Source: Bettongia penicillata ogilbyi
Lineage: Eukaryota > Chordata > Mammalia > Diprotodontia > Potoroidae
Length of the DNA stretch: 64,000 bases
Reading direction: 5' to 3'
NCBI GenBank assembly: GCA_023548195.1
Contig: JAJHZJ010000009.1
Span: 3,674,501-3,738,500, forward strand
Shown: piece after piece, positions 35,566 through 47,905 of the stretch
Position numbering within the stretch: the first letter of the stretch is position 1
Layout: the number at the start of each line of letters is the position of its first letter
Notes under the pieces: model-generated
The model's database searches: none
The model's input: only the letters and a program-made list of their open reading frames with translations
What the model was told of the DNA's origin: nothing
Translations under genes and position numbers: made by a program

Positions 35566-35655
35566 TGTGGGGAGGTCTGGCAGTTCACCTTGTTTTGTAT
35601 TAGCTCCCTGTGGACCCCTAATACAAAATAAGGTGAACTGCCAGGCCTCCCCACA
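35566..35655 (+). repeat. Near-perfect 38-bp inverted repeat (hairpin)
   Basis: Arms 35566-35603 and 35618-35655 are reverse complements with two mismatches, both G-U compatible in RNA. The loop is 14 bases. The left arm begins tgtggggaggtctggcagtt; the right arm ends with its complement. It sits exactly at the 5' edge of the old L1. Confidence 0.95.
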
Positions 35656-35924
35656 GCCAACACCTAACATAACAACAGGAGAGTGGCCAGACGCCCTACA
35701 GCACCTGTGCAACACCAGGCAGAAGCCAGGGTCTGCAATCCTAGACACAAGAGCTTGACTCCTCTTCCCAAGAAGGCAGAGTTCAGCTTTAAACATAATC
35801 AAGTACGCTAGAAAAAAAAAAGAACCTAACCATAAAAGGTTATCATTGTCTCAGGGAAGATCAAAACGCAAACTTGGAAGAGCACAATGATGTTAAAACA
35901 TCTACATTCAAAGCCTCAGAAAAA

Positions 35925-36838
35925 TGAGAATTGGTCTCAGACCCAAAAAGAACTCATAAAAGATCTCAAAAAGGACTTTAAAATCAAACAAAAAAGAAGA
36001 AAAATTAGGGAAAGAAATGAGAATGATGCAAGAGAATCATGAAAAAAAGAGTCAGCAGTTTGATAAAGACGCACCAAAAAGGGGGAAAGATGCACAAAAA
36101 TTTACTGAAGAAAATAACTCCTTAAAAAGTAGAATTAGAAAAATGAAAAATGGGACTAAAAAGCTGACCGGAGAAAATAACTTAGAAATTAGAACTGGAC
36201 GACTAGAATCTAATGACCCCAAGAGACACTAAAAATCAATCAAACAAAATCAAAAGAATGAGAAATATAGAAAAACTAATGTAAAAGATCTCACTGAAAA
36301 AACCACTGGCCTGGAAAAGAGATCCAAGCGAGATAATTGAAGAATTCTTGGACTATCTGAAAGCCATGATCAAAAAAAAGGACCTGAACATACTTAAAGA
36401 AATTATCTAAGATAATGGCCTGATATCCCAGAAACAGGATAAAATAGAAATTGAAAGACTCCCCTAATCACCTCCTGAAAGAGATCCCAAAATGAAAACT
36501 CTCAGTAACATTATAGCCAAATCCCAGAATTCCCAGGTCAAAGAAAAAATATTACAAGCAACAAGAAAGAATTCAAATATCATGGAACCACATTAGGATT
36601 ACACAAGACTTAGGAGCTTCTACATTAAGGATCAGAGGGCATGGAATATATTCCGGAAGGCAAAGGAGTTAGGATTTACATCCAACAATACATACATAGC
36701 AAAACTGAACATAATTCTTCAGGAAGAAAAAAAATTGTCATTCAACGAAATAGAGAACTTCCAGTCTTTCTTGATGAAAAGGCCAAAGCTGAACAAAAAA
36801 CCTGATCTTCAAATACAAAACTCAAGAGAAGCCTAAAA
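35925..36838 (+). pseudogene. L1 ORF1 remnant
   Basis: Homologous to the HAL1 ORF1s: ctcataaaagatctcaaaaa, the gatccaagcgagataattg segment equivalent to SRRDNL, agagatcccaaaatgaaaac (ERDPK), and finally ggccaaagctgaac (RPELK). Several stops; the longest open piece is 71 codons at 36017-36232. Confidence 0.8.
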
Positions 36839-37345
36839 AGGAAAGAGAAAACTAAGGTTAAATTGTTTGCATCCCTACATGGGAAGATGATTCTTGTAAC
36901 TCTTAAGAACTGTATCACTATTAGAGCAATTAGAAGGAGTCTACACAGACAAAGGATATGGGTATAAAGTGACTTTGATGGGATAACACCAAAAAAAAAA
37001 ATTAAGAGTGAGAAAGGATATTATGTTGGGAGCAGAAGGGAGAGGTAGAGGTGGGATAAATTATCCCACAAGAAGAGATGCAAAAGAACGATTACAATGG
37101 AGGCGGAGATGGGACAGGGGGCAGTGAGCATCAACTTGAACATTCCTCTCATTGGAATTGGCTCAAAGAGTGAGTAAGGTACACAATCAATTGGAGAGAG
37201 GAATTCATCTGGAGGGGAAGAGGTTAAGAGGGAGGATTGACAAAATGGAGAATAGAATGGGGAAGGGAGTGGTCAAAAGCAAAATAATGGTGAGGAGGGA
37301 AAGAGTAAAAGGAGAGAGAAAAGGATAAATGGGAGAAAAAATAGA

Positions 37346-40300
37346 ATGGAGGGAAATACACAGTAATCATAACTGTGAATGTGAATGGGATGAACTCACC
37401 CAGAAAACAGAAGCAAATAGCAAAGTGGATTAAAAAACCAGAACCCTAAACTATATTCTTTACAAGAAATATACTTGAAGCAGAGAGACAGAGAAAAAGG
37501 TAAGGGGCTAGAGCAGAATATATTATGCTTCAGATGAAGCCAAAACAAGCTGAGGAGGCAATCATGATCTCAGATAAAACAAAAATAAAAATCTAATTAA
37601 AAGAAAAAAGGAAGGAAACTACATCTTGCTAAAAAATACCATAGACAATCAAGTAATATCAGTACTAGATATATATGTACCAAGTAGTATAGCATCCAAA
37701 CTCTTAAAAGGAGAAATCAAGTCAACTACAGTAAGAAACAGACAAAAGAACTATATTAATGGGAGACCTCAACTTTCCCTCTCAGAACTAGATAAATCTA
37801 ACCACAAAATAAAGAAAGGAGATGAACACAGACCTGTAGAGAAAACTGAATAGAGACAGAAAATAGTATACCTTTTTCTCTCCATGGTACATGGCCCCTA
37901 CACAGAAATTGACCGTGTATTAGGTAATAAAAACCTGACAAAGTAGAAAGGTAGAAACACCAAATGCATCCTTTTCAGATCAAAATGCAGTAAAAATTAC
38001 ATTCAATTCACAGCAGTGGAAAGACAGATTAAAAATTAATTAGAAATTAAATAATCTAATCCTAAAGAAGGAGTAGATCAAAGAACAAATCACAGAAAAT
38101 CAATAAGTGCATTAACAAGAATGATAACAAGACAACATATCAAAACTTATGGAATGCAGCCAAGGCAGTACTTAGGGGAAACTTTATATCTCTAAACTTA
38201 TACTTAAATCAATAAAATAGAAAAAGAGCAAATCAATGAATTGGGCGTGCAATTAAAAAGAACCTAGAAAAAAGAACAAATTTTAAAAAGCTCAATTAAA
38301 CATCAAATTGGACATCCTGAAAACCAAAGGTGAGAGAAAGTTAAAAAAAAAAAAAAACTACTGAATTAATAAATAACATTAGGAGCCAGTTTTATTTTTT
38401 TAAAAAAGCAATCGGCTAGATAAACCATTAGTTAATAAGATTTTTAAAAAAAGAAGGAAATCAAATTACCAGTGTCAAAAATGAAAAGAGATAATTCATC
38501 ACCAATGGGGAGGAAATTAAAACAATTATTTGGAACTATTTTGCTCAATTATATGCCAATACATCTGACAATCTAACTGAAATGGATGAATGTTTACAAC
38601 AATATAAACTGTCTAGATTAACAGAAGAGGAAACAGATCTTAAATAACTCCATCTAAGAAAACGAAATTGAACAAGTCATCAATGAACTCCCTAAGAAAA
38701 ACTCTCCAGGACCACATGGATTCACAAAGTGAATTCTACCAAACCATTTGAAGAACAATTAATTCCAATACTATATAAACTGTTTGCAAAATAGGTGAAG
38801 GAGTTCTTCTAAATTCCTTTTATAATACAAATATGGTGCTGATACATAATCCAGGAAGAATGTAAAACAAAGAACACTGCAAGCCAATTTCCTAATGAAT
38901 ATTGATACAAAAATGTTAAATAAAATACTAGCAAGAAGATTACAGCAAATTTATCACCAGGATATTACACTACCACCAAGTCAGATTTATCCCAGGAATG
39001 CAGGGCTGGTTCAATATTAGGAAACTATCAGCATAATTGATATATCAATAACTATAGTAATACCATAGCAATAACAATGCAAACAGAAATCATATGATTA
39101 TCTAAATAGATTCAGAAAAAGGTTTTGACAAACGACAGCACCCATTCCTATTAAAAACACTAAAGAGCACAGAATAAAGGGATCTACCCTTAAAATAATC
39201 GTTTCTATCTAAAACCATCAGTAAGCATTATCTGTAATAAGGATAACCTAGAAGCCTTCCCAAAAAAGATCAATAGTGAAGCAAGGACACTCATTATCAC
39301 CACTATTATCCAATATTGTACTAGAAATGTTAGTTAGAGAAATAAAATGAGAAAAAGAAATTGAAGGAATAGTCAATGAGGAATAAAGCTGTCACTCTAG
39401 TATGCTAAAGAATGCTAGAAAATCAACTAAAAAAATATTTGAAATAACAACTTTAGCATAGTTGCAGGATAAAAAATAAACTCACATAAATCATTAATAT
39501 TTCTATACATAGCCAACAAAGTCTAGCAGCAAGAGAGAAAGAGCTATTATTTAAAATAACTGTAGATAATATAAAATACTTTGGAGTCTATCTGCCAAAA
39601 CAAGCCCAGGAATAGTAGAAGTATCATTATAAAACATGGTTCACACAAATAAAGTCAGATCTAAACAACTGGAAAATTATCAATTGCTCATGGATAGGCC
39701 AAACCAATATAATAAAAATGACAAATAGATTGCTATTATGGTATGCCATTTTTTCTGGTTCTGCTCACTTCACTTTGCATATTTCTTTAATATGCAATTA
39801 AGTAAATTAAATGCAAATAAGTAAATTAATTTAATTATTCAGGGTCATAGCAAACTACCAAAAATTATTTTATAGTCAGAAAAAATAATAAAATTCATAT
39901 GGAAGAACAAAAAAAAACAGGGATATTAAGGGAATTAATAAAAAAAATGTGAAGGAAGTTGAACTAGCCAAACTAGATCTCAAATTTTATTATAAACAAG
40001 TAATCATCAAAACTTTCTAGTACTAAGAAATAGAGTGGTAGATCAGTGGAACAGATTACATACATAAAACACAGTAATAAAAGAACATAGTAATCTAGCA
40101 GTGCCTGATAAATCCAAAGAACCCAGCTTCTAGGACAAAAACTCCTATTTAACAAAAATTGCTCGGAAAATAGTAGGGCAGAAATTAGGTATAGGCCAAA
40201 ATCTTACACCATATACCAAGATAAGATCAAAATGGGTACATGATTTAGACATAAAGAGTGTTATCATAACCAAATTAGGAGAGTATACAATAATTTATCT

Positions 40301-41150
40301 GTCAGTTCTATGGAGAAGGGAAGAATTTATGAACAAGCAAGAGATAAAGAGTATTATTTAAAAAATGGATAATTTTGATTATATAAAATTTAAAAGATTT
40401 TGCACAAACAAAAACAATGCAAGCAAAATCAAAAGGAAAGCAGAAAACTAGGAAGCAATTTTTAAAGCAAGTATCTCTGATAAAGGCCTCACTTCTCACA
40501 ACATAGAGAAGTGAGGCTAATTGATAAGAATATTAGTCACTCCCCAATTGATAAATGGTCAAAAGATATGAACAGGCAGTTTTCAGGTGAAGAAATTAAA
40601 ACTATCTAGTCATATTTAAAAATGTTCTAAGTCATTGTTGATAAAAAAAATGCAAATTAAAATAATTCTGAGGTATCACCTCACACCTATCAAATTGGCC
40701 AATATGACAGAAAAGAGAAATTGAAGAATGTTGGAGGGGATGTGGCAAAATTGAGACACAAATGCACTGTTGGTGGAGCTGTGAACTGATCAAACTACTC
40801 TGGAGAGCAATCTAGATTTATGGCCAAAGGGCAATGAAACTATGCATCCTTTGATCCAACAATCTACTAGGTCTGTATCGCAAAAAAATCATTAAAAAAG
40901 GGGGAAGGACCCACATGTACAAAAATATTTATAACAGTTCTTTGTGGTGGCAAAGAATTGGAAATTAAGAGGATACTCATCAACTGGGGAATGACTGAAC
41001 AAGCTGTGGTATATGATTGTAACCAAATACTACTGTGCTGTAAGAAATGACAAGCAGAATGCTTTCAGAAAAACCTGGAAATATTTATATGAACTAATGT
41101 AAACTGAGGTGAGCAGAACCAGGAGAACACGGTACACCATAACAGCCACC
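37346..41150 (+). pseudogene. L1 ORF2 remnant (endonuclease and reverse transcriptase)
   Basis: Starts with the gtgaatgtgaatgggatgaa segment (N-terminal endonuclease). The HLL-type tggaaaagagcaaatcaatg region follows. The template-binding portion (ccaggaatgcagggctggtt, PRNAGL) is near 38992, and the C-terminal KEIKTI-type and EMPMNWNK-like areas appear later. All frames are broken. A foreign inverted snippet lies at about 39740-39840. Confidence 0.8.
39740..39840 (-). mobile_element. Small inverted L1 fragment inside ORF2 remnant
   Basis: ttctggttctgctcacttca-ctttgcat reads as the reverse complement of the L1 3' segment (compare agcagaaccaggagaacac at 41115). It interrupts the otherwise collinear ORF2. 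Confidence 0.6.
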
Positions 41151-41459
41151 TTGTACAATAATAAACTATGATTTATCTATTTTAAGCAATACAATGACGA
41201 AAGCCAATTCCAAAAGACTCTCAATAAAAAATGCTCTCCACTAAAGAATAGTATGAATGCAGTTTGAAACATACTATTTTCACTTTATTTTTTCATTTTT
41301 TTCCTTTTCATCTGTTTGTTCATTCACAACATGACTAAATATGGAAATATATTTTATGTAATTACACAGACATTAACCTATATCAAATTGTTTACCATCT
41401 CAGGGAAGGAGGTAAGAGGGGAAAAGTTTGAAATTCAATTTTTTTAAAGATTAAGGTTA

Positions 41460-44240
41460 AAATTTGTCTTTACATATTATTGGAAAAATTTCCTGTCCTT
41501 TTTAAAAATTATGTCATCTACCAAGTTCCTCCCATATCAAACCAATGCCATCTTCCTTGAATGATTCACACAAGGCACCACAAATTGATGTAAGGACTGA
41601 ACAGAAAATCTAAACTTACAATTAATAATTTCTAATTAAAACATACAGATATTGGCTCAGCCACTGCCATTTTTTTCCTTCTATTTCCTTTCCACATCAA
41701 AAAAACACAGTTCTTTAGGTTTTAAAATGCTACTGTAGCTTCATGTAGCTGACATTTACTTACTAAAACAAACACACAGCAATTTAGTAGCTATTTCTTT
41801 AAGTCAAATTGAACAAAATATTTTCTAGTGATTCATAATTTTCCCAATACTGAATACTAACTACACATTTACTTCTTATTAAACTACTTCCAAATACTCT
41901 GCTTTTTAAATTTAATTATACTGCAGCACTAGAATATGACTTATTATTAAAATGTTGTCAATCTTTCTCTCAGGACAAGTCCATTTGGATGAACTTAAGA
42001 ATTAACTTTTTGACCATCAGGAATAAGCAATGAAAAAAGGTTTTCTCTCTCTCTTCTTTTAGAAGAAAATGGCTTTTGACATATACCTGCCCTAAAGGAA
42101 AGGGAATGGTCGGTCATTTTCTCATTTACTATAAAATAATAACATAACCTAATCCATTCTTCATCATGATGCTTGACTAACGTCACCACATTTCTATTTT
42201 TCAACTCTGCTTCATTTGAGTTTATACCAATTGAAAATAAAATTATTCAAATTTTGAAATATTCAGGAAGGGAGGGAGGGGTCTGGTCTGGCCTCATAAT
42301 GGATTAATCAACCTGCCTTACCTATTTAAATCAAGTGAATCTCAACGCCACTGTGTCTCCATACTTAAGCCTGGAAATGGCAGGAAAACTATTCATAACC
42401 CAAATAAAAGAGCGGTAAACGCTTTGTGATTCCCAGATGTGATATCTAATTGTGCATTGTAAGTATATAAAGCACATAAATAATAACACATAAGCATGTT
42501 CCTGCTTAGCTTTTCATTTTATATACAGATTTCACACACTACAAGTCAATTTAACCTCTCACCCAGGCCAAGTTAATACAGACAGTAGTTGCAAAATATA
42601 ACAATAAAGATTACCAATCTTGTGCCATGAAATTCAAAGGTTTATATGTTGCATCACCCAGAGCAAAGCAGTAAAAGTTTACATAAAGGGCATAGGAAAT
42701 AGATACAAAGCCCAAAGGTTATAGTGCTTAAGTAGTACTACCTGAGTCTAACTCCCTGCCCCACCTGAAACCCAAATTTTGCCTCCTATAGAAGCTATTA
42801 TCCCTTCATTAAATTTAGACTAAGTCTTAGACAGGAATCAACAAACTGAAGAAAATTGTTCAACTCAAACTCCACAGGCAATCTTTGTGAATTCAAATAC
42901 TGTAGCTTTTAAACACCATAAAGTTTGTCTATAGTTTTTCTTTCTTAATCAGAGAGGCAAAAACTGAGGAATATCTAAAACACAAAATTCTGATTTTTAA
43001 AAATAATCTTTTAAATATATGGTATTGAAGATATGCAATGATCAATTACTCCACTCCTATTAAAAGGAATAACTAAGATCTCCACTCATTACTTAGGTTC
43101 ACTTTGAGAACACAACTGCCAAAGAAATTGACAGTAAAATACTCTAATTCAAAACATGCTGGTCCATCGTAATGCAGCAGAGCAGTTCTGAGAATAAAAA
43201 AGAGATCTTCTACTCTGTACTTTTGTTAAGGAACACAGGATCTACAATGAAAGAAGATCCTAGGGAAATACTGCAGACTACAGCTTTAATTAACAGGCAG
43301 TTTTGATTTAAAATTTACATCTTTAATGAAAGCAAACAATACTTCATTGGATTTCAAAAGTTGAAACTAAACATAACAATTTGTGGTTTAAATTATTTAA
43401 GACATTACATAAAAGTCATAGTTACTATGAAATCTACTTTTCATGTGTACATAGGTTACCTCTCTGTGGAAGGAACATAATCCACATTTCAAAACTTAAA
43501 ACAAAATATGTATGTTTGTGTGTGTCTATGTGTGTGTGTCACATGTATATATATATATGTAATAGACATATCTAATATACATATCGCCTTGTGTTCTAAA
43601 TGATTTAAATCTCTGCTAAATGTTGAAATTATTTTTCCCCAAAGTAACTAAGAATGCCACATCAAGCAGCTCTGAATTCCTATTTGGAATAAGGTAGATG
43701 CCAACAATTTTTCAGGAAGAAAAATTTTTAGGAAGGTTTTCATATTAATAACTGGCTCACACAGTGTTTGACCTCCAAAAGAAACTGGGGTACAACTTAG
43801 CATACCACTTACTTAGCTGTGCAGTGTTGGCTTTCAGAAAGAAAGGAAAAAGAAATACTTGTAGCAAGACCACCTAAAGCAAGAGACAGGAATACTGTTA
43901 TATTTAATTCAGAACTTTAATAATCTGAGATTTTGGTGGTATGAGACTTTCCCCATCAGCACAGATCACAACTTCTTAATAACTTTTCAAAAGCTGCTAT
44001 GGCCAAAACATTCATCTGTCTGCAACCAATCTGATCATAAGCTTTCCAAAACTCATTAACCTTGAAATACTTTACTATGCAGAATTTTACAGCTTGATGG
44101 GAAATATTTAAACAAATATAAGAATTCCTAATTTCACTCAGCTCATATACTTTCATGATGCTTTTCCCAATTTCCCCAAACTACTAGTGCCTTGACCCTA
44201 AAAATTATATTTTTATTGTGAATGTAAACATATGGGTTAA
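41460..44240. other. Intronic DNA, nothing recognised
   Basis: About 2.8 kb without a recognised transposon. Contains a (TG/TA) tract at 43510-43560. This is one of the longest apparently repeat-poor stretches of the intron. Confidence 0.45.
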
Positions 44241-44248
44241 ATAAACAT

Positions 44249-44490
44249 GCAGGTAGGTGGCACAGTGGAGAGAGTGCCAGGCCTGAAGTCAGGGAGACTC
44301 CTGTTCATGACTACAAATCTGGCCTCAGACACTTAGCAGCTGTGTGACCCTGGGCAACTCACTTAACTCCATTTGCCTCAATTTCCTCATCTAGAAAATG
44401 AGCTGGGGAAGGAAATGACAAACTACTTCAGTATCTTTGCAAAGAAGAGCCCAAATGGGATCATAAAAAGTTGGACATGACTGAAAAAGA
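44249..44490 (+). repeat. Marsupial tRNA-derived/CORE SINE
   Basis: gcaggtaggtggcacagtgg, ctggcctcagacacttagca, gctgtgtgaccctgggcaac, a CORE segment and aaaagttggacatgactgaa. Confidence 0.9.
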
Positions 44491-44544
44491 TAGAATAAAA
44501 ATATATGCACATGTATACACACACAGACACTAACATATGTACAT

Positions 44545-44690
44545 GTTGTCCCCCCTCATAGAATGTAAGCATCTTGAGGTCAGTGACTGAGGGACTGTTT
44601 CATTTTTGCCCTTCTATTCCTAGAATCTAAGACAGTACCAGTCACAAAGCAGGGATTTAATAAATGTTTACTATTTAACTGATTAATGTT
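44545..44690 (+). repeat. LINE-2 3' end
   Basis: aatgtaagcatcttgaggtc ... ttcctagaatctaagacagt ... gatttaataaatgtttacta. Confidence 0.7.
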
Positions 44691-44804
44691 ACATAATAGC
44701 CTCTTTGAATTTCAAGTTGATGACAGAACAACATGCAAATAACTATAAGATGGATGGAATAAAAGAATGTATATCCCAATTATGGAAGGCAATTCTTTAA
44801 TCCT

Positions 44805-45245
44805 TCCTTCCTTTCCAGGCTCCACTCCTAACTCCCTGGACTTGCTCTACCATGCCAAAAAAGCCTCCTCAGCCTGCAAGTTCATTCCACCCCTGGATCT
44901 CACACACCAGAGATGCCCATGCCCACAGTCTCTTCTTCTCACTGGATTATTCCTCCCAGAACCTCCATTTTAAGGAAAAATGCCCAGGCCAGCCGTATCT
45001 TCACTGCTCTCCATGCTCCATTCATGACTCTCCAGACATTCTCTACCACATCTAGGGTTACGTTCTCTCCTTCCCCAGCCTTTTCAACTTCCTTTTAACA
45101 TGTTGTTCCACCCACTCACACCCACACCCATAGGAATGTAACCTCTTTAGGGCAGGGACTGTCTTTCTGCTTCTTTTAGTATCCCAAGTGCTTTAGGACA
45201 TAGCTTGGCACATAGTAAGCACTTAATAAATGCTTGTTGTTGGAG
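44805..45245 (+). repeat. LINE-2 3' region
   Basis: The 3' part is diagnostic: gaatgtaacctctttagggc, agggactgtctttctgct, ggcacatagtaagcacttaa taaatgc. The 5' part (44805-45100) is pyrimidine-rich and probably the same element. Confidence 0.65.
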
Positions 45246-45329
45246 TGTTTTTTTTTATTTAACAAATACAAGGAATTACCAGGAACAAAATAAATGCCTG
45301 TTATGTTATGACTGTATATTAAAAATAGG

Positions 45330-45692
45330 ATTTAAAGAAAAATAAGATTAGAAAAATATTTACACAAATGACAGAAAAAAGTGACACCTAAAAAATCAAA
45401 TTCAATTCCCATAATGGAAAAATGATCAAAGAAGAGATAGACAGAAAAAGAAAATAGGAAATCACCTAGAAATACTGGTGCTCCACACCCTGCAAATTAT
45501 CAAAAATCATTAAAAGCAACAAAAATCAGTATCTTAAGATTGTGAAAAAACAGTTACAAACACTAGTGGTAGAATTGCAAACCAGTAGAATCCTTTTGGG
45601 GACACTTTAGCAGTAGATAATAAAAGCTTCAACCATAAGCACACCCTTTGAACCAATAGCTCCTTTGTTGAAAATATGCCCTGTGAATGGGG

Positions 45693-45768
<76 letters not shown>

Positions 45769-46125
45769 CACCTAGCATTAATATGCTGTTTCAAGATTTG
45801 TAATGCTACGATTTTCTTGAAAACATTACAGGTAATTTTAAAAATCTCAAGATATCTAAATGTCCAATAATAGAGGAATGGTCAAATAAATCATGGTATA
45901 TTCGTGTAATGTAATATAATTACAATGTAATGTAATTGAGTTCAAGTATGAGGAAAACAAAGAAATCTGGAAAAATATATATGAAGTAAATACAAAGAAA
46001 AACCAAAAGGGTAACTATGATCACATAAGAATGTGAATGGCAATGGCAATGAATTATGTTGAACACTTAAAAGGAGTGACTGAAGTTAATATTTTATGCA
46101 TGAGAATCAATGTGAAAATAAATTA
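45330..46125 (+). mobile_element. Ancient L1 (L1M-like) 3' fragment
   Basis: gtggtagaattgcaaaccag, ccctttgaaccaatagctcc, and after the microsatellite ctaaatgtccaataatagag and gaatggtcaaataaatcatg. This is the pattern of mammal-wide old L1 3' ends. Confidence 0.55.
45695..45766. repeat. (GT)36 microsatellite
   Basis: A perfect alternating run of 72 bases inside the ancient L1 fragment. Confidence 0.97.
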
Positions 46126-46294
46126 AGTCAGTTTAATTAGTTTTATTGGTGCTAAATATTAAGCTTTAAATCACTTCATTTTTCATAGTAATTTACAGTT
46201 ACATAAGGAGTACCCATAAGTAGATCTATTAAAAAGCCCTTCAAAAAGCTACACAGTTTGAAATGTTTGTTAAATGCAGAATTTTTTCTTAATT

Positions 46295-46405
46295 TTAAAT
46301 AAGCCTCTTGAGGGTAGGAACTGTTTCCTTTTGTCTTTGTATTCTCTTTTTTGGTATAGTGTCTGGTGCAGATGCATAATTAAAAATGCTTATTAACTGA
46401 TTAGC
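46295..46405 (+). repeat. LINE-2 3' end
   Basis: aagcctcttgagggtaggaa, then a ctttgtattctc segment, tatagtgtctggtgcagatg and aaaatgcttattaactga. Confidence 0.65.
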
Positions 46406-46409
46406 TGAT

Positions 46410-47375
46410 TTGTCAAGTTCATAATTTTTTTTTAATTCCTTCATTTTGAAAGACTTAAAAGTACAGTAAGTTGGAAGGTTTAAAAGTCCAGAAAGTTGTC
46501 CCTGACCTTGCAAGTTTGTAACCTGCCCACTGATAATTTTTTAAAATGCCAAATATCTTGTGGGCTTTTGGAAGAATTAGTAAGAAATTATGCAGAGTGT
46601 TTTATCATGTTGTGTAAACTTCTTGTGATAAACTGTCTCTGGTCTAAGAAACCTGTAATCCAGCGAAGGAAGATGTTTATAGAAGAGTAACACTGTGACT
46701 TTCTCTGATACTAGTAACATTTTCCCAGTTCTTAAGAACAGTAACAGAAATAGGCAGACTCTGCATTCAGGAAGATGGAATTAAAGGCCCAACTCAAAGG
46801 TATTCATTCAGAGTGCATGACCCTGAGCAAGGTACTAAATGTCTCAGTGTCCCAGGAGGGAGGAAGGAAAAACGGAGAAAGGGAGGAAAGAAAGGAGTTA
46901 AGAAAGAGAGGGAGAAGAAAGGAAAGGAAGGGAAGGGCAAGGAAATCATTTCTCAATAGTTTAACATTTTTTTTTCTTTTTTGTTTAAAATCTGTGATTT
47001 TATTGGGCAGAAAGAGGACCTCATGAGAGATTTCCCTCCATCAATGAAGACCAGCAACTGTTCAGTAGAGACTGGATTTGCCCAGGTATGACCTGAGTGT
47101 AGGTCAATGCTGCCTCTAACAAAATTCTTTTTGAATTATTCAATCAACAATATTAGGTGCCAATGCAGTTATAGGTACTGTGAGGTTACTATACAAAGGA
47201 ATACAAAGATGAATATGAAAAACTGCCAGTTCTAAAGGTGCTTCTATTTTACCGGGGAAAACAATATATTTAATTTAAGTAAGATAATAAGATAATATAA
47301 AGTATAAGGTAACATAAGGCCATCAGGAAAAAGTAAGAGATTCTGCTTAAACTGAGGCACAGGTAAAAAGGAGTT
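46410..47375. other. Intronic DNA, mostly unassigned
   Basis: Purine-rich GGAA tract at about 46855-46945 and an L2/MIR-like piece at about 47140-47260 (aatattaggtgccaatgcag...). Nothing else recognised. Confidence 0.4.
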
Positions 47376-47379
47376 CATT

Positions 47380-47550
47380 CTAGATATGGGGCACAGCTGG
47401 TGGGTGCTAAGGCACAGAGGGGAAAGATGGTCTTGTAAGGAGGTATAGCAAATAGGCTAGTTTGACTGAAGTTTAAAAGTACCTGAAAAGTTGGTATATA
47501 TAAGTCTGGAAAGGCAAGCTGAAGCCAGATTTCAAAGGCCATAAGGGACA
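47380..47550. repeat. Fragment of old mammal-wide dispersed repeat
   Basis: ggtgctaaggcacagagggg ... gaagccagatttcaaaggcc. Confidence 0.35.
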
Positions 47551-47704
47551 CACCTCTTCAAATGATCATACCATTCATAATCAGCATTATCTTTTAAAAA
47601 AATCTGGGGTGCAGATCTTGGTTCTTATACAACTTACTTTCATATATAAGCTAATCCTAGAAAAAAACTATTAAGCCAAATAAAAATATAAAAAGAATAG
47701 GAAA

Positions 47705-47905
47705 TAGTGCTTTAAGATTTGCAAATCATTTTTACTTAAAATTTCTCTCATTTGATCCTTTCGACAACCTGTAAATCGGATGCTGTGCTTACCCTCCTTT
47801 AAAGAAGAGAAAACTATGTGGGTCAGTAAGTATCTAAGGCAGGATTCTGAAGTCAGATTTTCCGAACTTCAAGTCCAGCACTCTATCCACCATGTCAGGA
47901 ATTAA
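47705..47905 (-). repeat. MIR-like repeat, reverse orientation
   Basis: gtgctttaagatttgcaaat, ctctcatttgatcctttcga and caagtccagcactctatcca. Confidence 0.65.

Larger units (their letters stand above)
35656..41455 (+). mobile_element. Old, nearly full-length L1 (ORF1 and ORF2 decayed)
   Basis: A degenerate L1 running in order: 5'UTR-like sequence (to about 35920), an ORF1 remnant, an inter-ORF purine-rich spacer, an ORF2 remnant from about 37346, and 3'UTR to about 41455. Stops and indels are frequent throughout, so it is long dead. It is older than the HAL1 copies. No clear poly-A tail or target-site duplication remains. The right arm of the hairpin is probably its original 5' sequence. Confidence 0.85.

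Noticed and set aside
35566..35655. Calling the 38-bp hairpin a microRNA gene
   Set aside because: Structure alone is not enough. Its position at the L1 edge offers a simpler origin, so it is reported as an inverted repeat and finding only.
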